A DNA stretch of 64,000 bases from Echinostoma caproni (lineage: Eukaryota; Platyhelminthes; Trematoda; Plagiorchiida; Echinostomatidae): positions 22,348 through 86,347 of the forward strand of contig UZAN01039568.1 of NCBI GenBank assembly GCA_900618425.1, given 5' to 3'. Shown here one piece after another: positions 13,234 to 25,400 of this stretch. Made by a program: the position numbers and the translations under genes. Positions within the stretch are counted from its first letter, which is position 1; every line of letters begins with the position of its first letter. Below the pieces are notes generated by a model, which had not been told where the DNA came from, made no database searches, and worked only from the letters and a program-made list of their open reading frames with translations.

Positions 13234-13401
13234 ATGGATCACGTGCCCGTGCGGACATCACATGATTGCCATCAGAATACCATCCTAAATCACAAATTTG
13301 ACTTCAGTCTGCTGGGGAGCTTGCCAAAAGACGAGAGAAATATGGCAGTAGACGTAGATGCAGATTTGGAAAATGTCACACGGGAATTGCGTGACCTTCA
13401 A
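13234..13401 (+). CDS. Coiled-coil gene, first recognised exon (likely start)
   Basis: The frame ends with LENVTRELRDLQ followed by a strong donor, CAA|GTGAGT. Two in-frame ATGs exist: 13,342 (MAVDVDADLEN, preceded by AAAT) and 13,234 (MDHVPV, eight bases after the in-frame TAA). I favour 13,342 because the residues after it are acidic and helix-like while those before it are not. An acceptor at 13,302 (TTGACTTCAG) leaves open that this is an internal exon. Confidence 0.6.
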
Positions 13402-16400
13402 GTGAGTTCTTGAGCTCAAACATTTAGAGTGCGTTTGGTCACTGTTTACAGGCATAATAAATTTGTGCACCTCTTTATCCCAAGGACCTTGCCGAATTTA
13501 TTCAATAGATATACATCAGAAGGTTTGTAAACTTTAAACAAACATTAGACACTGAAAAGGGAAATGCATGCTTATGTAGACATGTACTAGGAACTGCATT
13601 TGGCAAAAATACATTTCATCAAAATATCCATGATGCTATTAACATCGGGTGTGAACCAAGTATTGAAAGTGGAACAAGCGTTTGATTTTCATCTAGTGCA
13701 CATTAGGTATTGATCGTTTTCAGGGGCGGAACAGATAAACGAGACAAGGTGACCAAGAATAGAAGTTAGTGGAGCGACGCTGTACGGTTTGCTTGTTGAA
13801 ATCCCGTGCCCCATAAAATAACAATAACCTAAAACACAAAAGATGTCAAAAGTATGGAATGAAACAAACAAAAGTTTGTTATTCCCGTTATTTGCCTTAA
13901 CTGTCTGACCCCATTTTACTGTGCTTTGTATCCCAACCACCTGTGGCCTGTTATCCTAGTTGTGGCGTTGGCGCCAAGCCTACTCGCAAACTGGTGATTA
14001 TACATATGCATGTACTATATGAATATTATATGCATTATATTATATATTATATTATAATATACATTATATTGTATTATATTATGTTATATATTATATTATG
14101 TATTATATATATGTGGATAGTCATGCAGTGGTTTCGTGGCGTACACGCATATTTCATTTACCATCCATTGGAGACTTAATTATTCATCAACGGTCCACTG
14201 TTGGATGCTGAAAATCAGAGAGTTTATTTTGGTTTTGATGTGCGGTAGAGAAACGAACACTTGAATTCCTAAACGACAAACGTGAATGAGCAGAAACACC
14301 AAAGTTTTCGATGAATAAGTTTGGTGGTTTATCGATTGAATAAATATCTTATAAGATATACAAGACTGACCAAGTGTGTTTGCTTACCGAACTGTGTTGA
14401 GAAAAAGTGCGTTTCTACAAAGAAAAAATCTGACGGATTGGTCATTTCAGACATGTTTACGATACAGACAACATAATAAGCTGACAATATGTGCTTGTTT
14501 TGTAAATCTCTGCACAGAAAAAAATAACTTATTTATCACTAGGGGGCGGTGTTTAACGTAAACAGAGTGAAGGAAATGTGAATTCAAAAGCTCGGCAGCA
14601 GGGCATTGATTAAAAGTACTATCTACCATGTGACTTCGTCAGGGATACCACAAGGGATTTCAAAGGCTTCAAACAATCGTTCTATACGTCTCAACAGAAA
14701 TATATGTGGTGATTTAAGAGTGATTACATTACATGTGAGCTGTGCTTGAAGGTACTTTGCCTCAAACATCTGCCTCACTAGGAACTGTCAAGTTTTGTGT
14801 TCTCATTTCAACCAACAAACGTTTGACCAGTTACATTTGTCACACTCCGATAACTATAATTGCTATGATACGGCCACACTTCAAGATAAATGATCGCCGG
14901 GCGTTCAGAAGAAACGTCTAATCATTTCCTTGAGTTTAAAAATGACGAAAACTATAAGCGATCAAAGTGGTTTTGACTTGACCAGTTGTGTGAATTTGGT
15001 GCTCACGAAGCTGGATAATGATCTAACGAGAGACTGACGGTCTTTTAGAAATATGAATATCACAGCATCTGCTTCCTGTTATGTTCATACGCCCATGCGC
15101 TCAGAGTGCGTGATTTGACAATAATGTGAACTCATAAAAGTAAAACGAATGCCATTTTGCTGATGCATTTAGATTACGCAGTTATTTGTGGTAATGCATC
15201 GTAGTGTGCAAAAGCTCTGGCTGATAAAATTGGAGTCAGATTGGGCACTACACCAACTGAAGTGGAAAATATTTGCCTGATGATCAAAATCAACTATTGC
15301 CCTTGGTTAATTATTCTTTAGTGGATCAAATTTATGTAGTTTTTTATATAGCAATCAGTTCAAGTAAAATGCTTCTCGTTTACGGATTAATTTACTCAGT
15401 GCCGCTTTCTGGTAACATGTTACCTACTCCTTATGACAAATAATCGGGATTTATCCCCGATTTTACCTAGTGATTGGGAGCTTTTTTGTAGAACGTTTCA
15501 TACTAACCAAAACAAAATAAAGTGATTTATTCCCCAGGTTTTAGTTGGTCGTTATGACGATTGTGCCAACGAGCTTCAAACGGAGTTAAAAATGGCCAAT
15601 GATGAATATTTTGATTTATTAAATGCTCGGAGTTCAAAGAATTCAATAACAAGTGAGTTCATTCCGGAATATTTGATCCAAAATGATAACCGGGAGGCAC
15701 AAAAACCAATGAATTCATTTGAACTACTCCAGGTTAGAAAGGAACTGTTTATTTGAATTATTGAAGCTGAATTCATCCACTTGACTCTAAAAATTTTACT
15801 TGTTCTCAAGTTCGATGTCAGTACAAAGATGTATATTTTTGTTTGGATGATACATTCATGCTTTTCATTTCCCATATCTGAAAATCCGGTTTACTGGAAG
15901 CACAATACTCCACATTAAAAAAACCTAGGTTGTCAGTTCATGAAAAATTCATATTAATGACAAAGTTGACATTGTACAGAGTTTCAATCTTGTTCAAAGA
16001 TTGATTTAGTTGTAAACCGATGACCAAGAAGTTCAGAAGTTTAGGGGATAGAGAACGGTTCACCGGGTTTAATTATCCAATGTTTCATTTGATATGATTA
16101 TGTTTTAGTAACCATATATTAAACACAGTTTTCGGGTAGATAAATGTTTTCTCAAGCTGCTTCCAGAAATCAAACGGCTTTGTGTTTGTGTGATTTTCAA
16201 AATAAAATCGTTGCCGAATTTCAAAATTGAACGTGCTGTTCCCCCAAACCAGTTTTTAGAAGGCGAATAGGTATTCACAGAAGAGGTGATAGACAGGTGA
16301 AGTACGGTTATAAGCGAATGCTATTTCAGAGGACAATAAAGGCACTCATGGTATATTGAATATATATATATATATATTGATTACCTTAATAATCCTCAGG

Positions 16401-19400
16401 CGGTGTTCATTATTGAATGGGTAACCTAAATGAACTAACAATAAGCTATACGTGATGGATGATGGGGTGCAATTTGAGCAAGCGGAAGTAAAACTGACAG
16501 TATAGCTTTACTGACGGATTTGGAGTGCAGACAGTCATCTCCGTAACCCGAGGCAACCGGCTATTACCTCATGAAGAGCCAGACAATGCAGGAAGCTGGT
16601 GCTATTGCATGATGTGTATAATAACTTGATAAATTGTTTCCTCAGTGACAGTATAACTGAACCACGTGGTATGAATAATACAGTTTAAGACAGGTGTTTT
16701 TCCAAAAATCAGAAAACTCCAAAGAGCACCCCGAGGTTGGTAACCGAAAAACAGTTGAACGATTCGGAGGAAGTCACTGTTTGTGTAAATTCGATAAGAA
16801 TAATGATATCCGTGCATATTAAGTTAAAACAAAGTTTGCAGGCATTCGATGTGGAGTCAGGAATTCATCAGCTTCTACTCGAAGTTGGTGATTCAATGAT
16901 GGATATTTGAGAAAGCACATTGACAAGTAACGGGAAAGAATCAATCGTTCATCATCTCACTTGAAGTAAGGTAGGTATTGTAGTTGAACCAGGACATTGG
17001 CATACTTTGTTTACTTAATAAAGAACTAAGTATTGTTTTTGAGATTGCTCGTAGTTAAAAATCTCATTGTTTACAAAGAAGATCATGGAAACAGTTCTAA
17101 TGAAGTAGTTGAGAGAAAAAAGTACATCGTTTTTAAGCATTGAGAAAAGCCAATTTATTGTTACATCGTGTTGGAGGTATTTATAAATAATAATATTAGT
17201 AATGATTAACTCTTATGGCTCTTTACTGAGCGTATCAATAAACAGTCAGTATTTCGGCCGGAAAATAGTTGTCTAGACAAAAACAGAATGAGTGGGAGAA
17301 GAGGAAGAGCTGGGGGGGGAGTGGAAGAATAGCTTAGGTAGGTAGGATTTTAAATCGCCACCCAAGGATCACTTTTGGGATTAACTTAACCACCAGCACC
17401 TAAGGTGGAGACATAATTATGCAATCTGTGTGCTGGGGTTTCTCTTGGAATTTTTAAATTCTGTTCTGATGGACAAACAAGTGAAATGTACGTTGCTATG
17501 TTTATTTATACGTCTAATATTACTGGTGTCCCTGACATCTTTTGGGAAGATAATCGTGAATGGGGATCCAATAAATATAGTGTTCGGCGTTGGATTACTT
17601 GCAATCGGGAAATATTTGGCCAATAGAAGCTCATTAGTTCTATAAGCATACTCAAAATCTCCGGAGTTAAGTACAATACTTGGGAGCATGAACAATAAGA
17701 GTGATTTGTACAATTCATTTGCTAGTATATACTTCAATTTATTGATTGGAAAATAACCTCCAGAATATCTAAGTTAGACCCAATCTCCATGTTTTGTATT
17801 TCAACCTAGTCCTCTATTATTCTTGTTTTCGCATTAGCACCATACTTTTTTGCAAGCCAGTGGTATATATACCAATATTTAAGTACATGATTTGTCCAAC
17901 CTTTCACACCATACAACTATTTGTTCACCTAGCGGAACTCCGCAGGGCAACTTAACGCGTTAATTTCAGTTCATCTTGATTGTCTGTTTTGCATAAATGT
18001 CAGTCATTTTTTGTCTTCTATTTCTGTTCATTCCGAGTTAGCTTTCATGTTCTGAGGAAAAAAGCTTATCATCTGAATTTTGTGCGCCTATATAGAGGAC
18101 GAATGATTTATCGTACTTTTATGCATCCACCGCAAGCGGGGGTTGAGATAGAAACGTGTTGATTAAATAGAATATAAAATGTGTACGGCGATGAGAGATT
18201 AGTGGAGTGACTGATGAACTCTGAAGTGTCAAATTTATCTAAACCCTTGTATAAATGCCGATTTTAAACTCTCTTCAACAGAGAATGAACTTCAAAATCA
18301 AATTGAACTGTACAAACAGGTGAGTCTATTGATAAAATCTAACCCGACCCAGGAGACGTTTTCTTGTTTTGTTATCCGTGACAATTAGTTCCTTGAATAC
18401 GTGATTGATTGGCGGCGCCGATAAAGCTGTAATCTTGTCCGAAGGTATGTGAGATAGTCAACTCAATATAGAAAATACAAAAGGATTAACAATACTATTA
18501 ATTCTAAGTTCAACGCGACATTAGAGAAGATATAAATCGATCAATTCTGTGGAAATGTTTCAGCCATGACTGGCTGGAATCAGCAACAGACCGTCCGATA
18601 TTTTATGCACTCGTAGTATAAAGCAAGGGGAATAAGGGATAACATGATTTGCTACGGGAGATCCATCACCCAATGAGTGAGAGATAAAAGCCCACGTAAC
18701 ATTGATTAATTACTGCGGTGTGACAAATCCCCCTAAAAGTAGATTCCGATATAGCCAGATGTACCAGTGATGAGTTACAAAAGCCCAAATTTGTTCTGAT
18801 ATCAACTGAATAATTTTCATAAAACTGAAATTGTTGAAGGAAAATCTCCAGGTCTTAAATCGCAATTTAAGCAGATTACCAGATTAAGCTCTATAGGGAC
18901 ACCGTTATTGCAATATTTTAATCTCTTTTTTTGTGCGTTCCGTACCCCTAACGTTTCTGCAATTTGGGATTTTTGTCAAAATATTGATGATAGGTCTGAA
19001 CTCAGAAATGTTCAGTTTTAGATTGAAAACCTTTGAGTGAACGAATTACTGAAACTCAAGTTTTCATTCTCAACAGGAAATCAATGATGCTTTACGGATG
19101 AATAAGAAGCAGGAAATCACAATATCCAACTTGAAAAAGGTAAATAGTATTGATTCTGGGGTTCGCATTTAATCGCATTTGAGAGGAAGCGAAACGATAC
19201 CGAGACGAGCTGGAATTGGCCATGAAATCTCAGGCAGCAAACAAGGTACGTGATGTCCCATGCAACCAGAAAAAAACTTAGTTTTTTAACTTCTGGATGG
19301 ATGAGTCGGAAGAGCAAAAGAAGAGCTATAGTTTGCCAAATCGTTTGGCGGAATAACCTATGGTTACTAGGGGATAGGTTTCCTGGATTAATGTGAAACC

Positions 19401-22400
19401 TTACCATTAATGATTCAGTTGGTTTGATGACGATAGACTATCACTATCAATGGACGAGAGAAGATGGACAGTGATGGGACTAGGTTCTTCGACATGCATT
19501 ATTTCTTTACAGCTGTTATTCCACTGATGCAATCATCGTTGTTTCTACATCAACTTGGTCGATAGTCACAATGCAGTCTGTATTATTTTCGATAGCCCAA
19601 GCGTTAATGACACAGGCCTAATGAGAAGTATTATGAGGAGTTTGAAACTCTTATTCTTCCTTTTCCAGTACAGTAAAGTTAGAATACACTGTTGAATAAT
19701 TTAGCTTCAGTAATTACTGTGATCAGGTTATTCTTGTCTCTGTGATCGAGTTTCAAACTGGTGTTCACATTATTTTTAAGACGTTTTACCTGGAGGAGTT
19801 TGTAAACTCTTTTTTATTGATTTCTCTAATTTCCAGTTTGGAGGAATCTGATTGTGGAGAATGCTCTTTGTTTCGCAATGTTTCAGTAAAATGATTTGGA
19901 ATAATTAGTTAACTTTGAAATAATCCTTTCAAATAGGTAAATATCGCAACTGTTTCATCAGGAACGCACAAACTTTACATATTGTTCTCTGCTGATCGTC
20001 TCCTACTTTTACCCCATTTCGTGCCCATTTCGCCGCTTTTCATTTTTAATTGTACTTGCTGCATTAGCACTAGGCTGGATCCAAAGCCGGTGAAATAAAC
20101 AATAATTATAATGAAAAGAGCGTACATACGTTTGGAGAATATTTGAAATAATCTCTCTCTCTGCGATCGGCAGCTCTTCATGAACACCGCATTTGATTGA
20201 ATTTGAGAAACATCATCCGTGAACACCCGTCTTGAAACCAAAAAAAACATTTTCTATTATGTGAAATTTTTAAGGTAACAGAAATCACAAAGAAATGAAC
20301 TATGCTGAAGGAAGCGGTGATATCAATTTTCAAACTTCTCGCAAATATTTTATGCCTAGCCCCTTTCCTTCAAATCATCCATTGCGGACAAGTGAATTAG
20401 ACCTCATCAACTAAGAAATGAATAGAAATTAGTCCATCCTCTTCACAGTCATTTCTACAAGGCCGGTATTCAGTTTCCCCTTGACATTCACAAGTATCAA
20501 TTATCCGAGCATTCCCACAGGAGATATGGCAAATAAAACACAGAAAAGCAAACACTCGTGTTTCCCGTGATCCACAATCGTGCCAAATATATCACTCTAT
20601 ATATCACCAGTCAAACAGAGAAATTGCTTGTGGTGTTGGAGGGAGGAACAGATGGCAGTTTGACAGCGATCTGGGACCAAATCAGAAGTCACAGCGATCA
20701 CAAACGTAACGTTTTATAGGATCGTGTGGGTCATCGAGGTGCTTCGTGTGTCGAGTAGCCCATAAAAGCCGAGGCATATCAGTATACCTGACTTTAGAGT
20801 AGAGCTTCATTCGGAAAATCTCGGATGCATCGGTCTGTGCTGCTTCCATGTTTGTTTGTATGGTATGCTTATGAAATCACTAAAAATGAGCTGATCCAGC
20901 GATTCCTTTTGCTTAAAATAATAAGTTAAGAAACCCCGAAAGGAGATGATACAGTAATAAACCGGTAAGAAAATTGATGCTAATTTATCAAATTATTCAT
21001 GATATTCGTAAAATATAATTACAATCAAGTAAAAACTGAAGACTACATTCCAAAATGAGATTCATTTGTGTTCGTCGAATTTATACGATGAAAACACTTA
21101 CACAGACCGGTTTAAAATTTAACTAACGTGGAATTCTAATTTTTATTTCAAGTATTTAAATAACTCCCCTAGTAAACGAAACTATCATTCATTCAAGAGG
21201 AAACCGAGCCTTTATATCAATCGATTTCCAGATAGGTTGCCACGGCGAGAGATGTTTACCGAGGCAGGTAGCGGTTGGAAAAAGGTCAAGGGTGGTCAAA
21301 CGAACACCTGGCATGAGGGTATGGAAACCCTAACCAGGAGACTAGGTCACATGGGCCCCGTTAGGTTCCCTGGCTGGGGACTCTGAGATGATGGTTACCG
21401 ATGGTTAAATACACTGAGTGATATGCCTGGGTGTTGCAAACAGTGGGGCTCGTGCACCCACTCATTATTCTCCTAACATCACTCTATATAAATTCTTCAT
21501 CTTCCGCTTGAATTAGGTCTGAACATTCCAATCTTCATTCTGCTCTTTTATCCAAATGGTCTGCCAAAAGACAGCAACCAAAACCAGCGCATGAAAGTGC
21601 ATGGTTAATGGTTGTGAAAACTGAATTTGACTGAAACTCTCCTGGGCTTATTTTAACAGGAGTCCTTCAAACGGCATCTTTCATTAAACCAACCCGGTAA
21701 AGAACAGAGAGAAGATCAAGCCGAGGTGCACATGAGAAAATGCAGTGACCAACCACATGCATCGACCAAACCGGGACACCAGTCGGGTTTCGGTTATTCG
21801 GACGAATTTACCCATCAACTGCTGGATGTGACATTTCAACTTCATGAACAACTGTCACACAGTCATTCACGAAGGCACCGAGAGCACAAAGAAATGGATC
21901 GTTTTGTAGACAATCTGAATAACATGTATCGGCAAAGTATTGCTCAGTTACGTGAGCAGCAACGTAAAGATTTGCAAACTCTGAGTGGCACTTTGCAACG
22001 ATCTGCCCAGAACCACTTGGGTATCCTTGTAAGAGAACAACAGAAGCTCAAAGCGCGGTGAGTTTTGTGAAAAGCTTTCCCGTAGTTTTAGGTCGGTGAC
22101 AATTTTCGTAAACGGTTAAACACCAAAAACGCAAGAAAAAGTACGTATAACTTGATATTGTATCGTATTGTATCTTGCTGTGTTGTAATGATTTGTGCAG
22201 GCAACTATGCCTACATTACAATCAAAAAGTGTGTTCACCGATGCAAATGGATAAAAATTGAAAATACATATACAAAATGATAAAAATGAAAAATGAATTC
22301 ATATTTTTAGGTTTTAAATTAGTTCGTTTTGGATCTGCATCTTGTTAGTTAGAATAGGATCCAGGTAGGATACCATTGAATTGCGATAAATGTTCATGCG

Positions 22401-25400
22401 GTAGGGTGAGCTGCGATTATTGGATATGGTTGTAGCGTAGGAAAGGCAAGCAGATAAATCGGTGTTAAGTGGATGACTGGGGTCGTGAAGTATTTTTTGG
22501 GCGAAATTCTTAAGTGAAGTTTTGTGAAAAACACAATTTTATGGTAAGAGTGTTTAATGGAGTAAGAGAAACACAGCTTTGATTACCGAACCGCGACGAA
22601 GAATAATGAACTCCTTTTTAGGCAGTCCCGGGAAAATGACGGTCTAGCAGTAAAGTATGACAGGAAAAACGCATTGATAAGCAAAATAACATAGTTGCAC
22701 GATTCAATGAAGGTTGGCTGTCTTGCGTATCTGGAAGGATGGACAATGCAGTCTACAAACACAGGTTGGCACATGAGAGGACTACTGTAGATTGTAGTGT
22801 ATGGTGACTCCTAGGTATTTGGTGGTATATGTTCTGGTGATGAGTACAGAATTGATGACTGAAGGTTCCAAGGAATAATCGAATACTTTACTTTTCATGA
22901 TAATTGTTTAAGAGTACAAGTTTGTTTCATGTTGTAAGAAGCTTAAACAAAACTGATTTAAAGTATCAACATGTGGTCAATAATTACATGGCTTTTGTAT
23001 AAATGATCAATATTGATTGAAGCTATAAATGTACCCTCTGAACCTGCAAAAATTAGCAAAAGCTTTTCAGTTAAATGCTTCGTTGGTTTCCAAATGTGCC
23101 TAAATTCACCATCAAATTTCATTAACTTTGGTAAAATGAAGTCAGTAGTCTGTTACGGATCCCAACATGTATTTTCCGTCATGCAAATAGTCTTCGAAAT
23201 GAGTTTCGTAAGCAATCGTCCCCAATTTACCCTTAAAATTTCCACAAGAAATGCTTCAAAAATCTCATTTAATCATCTTTCATTTCTTTCTTTATAACTT
23301 TCTTTTTCTTGCGTTTCATTTTATCATCTATCTTTTGTAACTTATTTTCTATCTCGCACTTTGTTATATATATATACTTGTAATGATCAACAAAGCAGAT
23401 CGTAGATTTCAAAAACGTCGTTTAATATGGGCCTTGTTTATTAACCTTCAAAAATGACGTTAGTCGTCTTCATGTTGTGTTATGCTCCCTGTTTAGCAAA
23501 TGCCGCCGTCTAAGTTTGCCGGGTGTATCTGTGCAAGTTTACTGACTGCTTGATTTGCATTACAGTGTAGATAGGGAGCACAACACTTTCGAACTTGCAT
23601 TCATTATGAATCTCACACACGATAAAGGAAAAACTCCTCAATGGCTCAGCTGTTGTCAGGTCGCAGCTAATATAATCAAACAAATACAAGCATCTACAGG
23701 GTCCGTTCAACTATTCTGATACCTACAGTTATATGAAAATATTTGCTTGTGGCGACAATTTCCCAAAGGATTTAGTACAAGGCAAGGAACAAAAAGTAAA
23801 GCAAGCTTCAAGCAGTTGGTGGTTCACGGTTGACCATGTACAAAGCCTGCTTTTGGCAGGATAAAAGCAAATTGTTGTGAGACACTAGAGAAAAAACTGG
23901 CCTACATAAACATCAGTTGTTTACATCTGTGTGGTGTCGTTTCGCTGCGATCCGGTGCATGAACAAAGGGTGGTAGTGGTCTGACAATACAGCACCTGAA
24001 TCAGACAAGTATAGATTTATAAACATTCGCATTTATACTGCACGTTAAAATTATAAGAGCAGTCAGCCGTTCCCTTCCCATTTCGGTAAAACTAGATATA
24101 TAATTTGATTTCCGATGGAACCGATTCAAAGGTGTTTCCAGTGAATAACTTCATCGAATATGGATATTTGAGGGACAAATATGTTGGGATAAAGTAGAAT
24201 AAAAATTTTGGGACAATCCGGTCACAACTACCCTCTAATGATTCAGCGACTTTTCGTGTTTCGGGATGATTTTTCGAGGACAGTTAAGTGTTCATTCATG
24301 AAACGCTGCCTATTTTTAGTCGTTGTCAGGTATTATAGTTCTTCAGGTTCAATATCGCTGGATCGGAAGATTCCGTTTTTCAGTTTTGCTGTTTCTCATT
24401 GTAACGCAGGGTTGTAGCCTATCGTAGGAAGAAGGGAGTATGTTAGCACTAACACACAGGGAAGGTATTAGACTGCAGCGAGGTAACAAGCTAATGTGAA
24501 CATAGCACTACAGAGGTTCGTTTTATTCTGATTCATTTAAGGGAACAGTAATAGGGCACTAAAGATGAGGCTTGGACTGGCGTGCTCAACACGATCTGTG
24601 CGGTGAACACCAGACGAAAAGCTATTAAGGAAGTATATAAATGCGAGCGCGGTCGGTTCTGTGGATTAGCATCAAATTCAATGAAGTTTATATTAGGTTG
24701 AAGGCCACGTATAAACGGAAGTGATGTTCGGTAATTTGCGTAAGATTGATCTGAAGGAATCGCATTATTCACGTCACCTCTGGACAGCGTACCAACAAAT
24801 GGTGCATTATAGCCATGAGGTCCCTTTCCACCCCGTTTGAATCAGCTGATAAGTTCGAATGAGAACCAAAATGCAACCACCTTTGTGAAAATCCTTCCGT
24901 TTATCACGACGAAGATAGGTGTGTGAGCATCTTTCCCACACAACAGCACCGCGGCTCTCTCCCTTATGATAAAATCGATATTTCTAAATTGCCGTGTTGC
25001 AGTCTCTATCTCATCTCTACTGAGAATCATTCTGAATTGTCGTTAGGCAGGTGAGTATAAAGATGTAACAAAATACTGAGGTTTCTTTGTTATACTTAAT
25101 GCCGCCTTAAACGCAGAGTGGTACATGTTACAACTGCACCTGCCAAGCAGTTTATTGGCATCATAAGTGGAACGTGTATAGAAAATTTCAGTTGGTATGA
25201 GTTGCTGCAACGTTTGTAATCACTGTATAAAACTGGCTGTTCTGGTAGTCGGGTTAATGAATGTGGATAAGAATAGAATAACTCTAAAACTTAAGCGCTC
25301 ACTGGTTGTATGTTCAAGGTATTTCGTCTGAATTTTTTGAATTTATCGTCGATTTCTATGGTAGCTTTCATCTTTATCGAAGTTATAGTAACCTTTAGCG

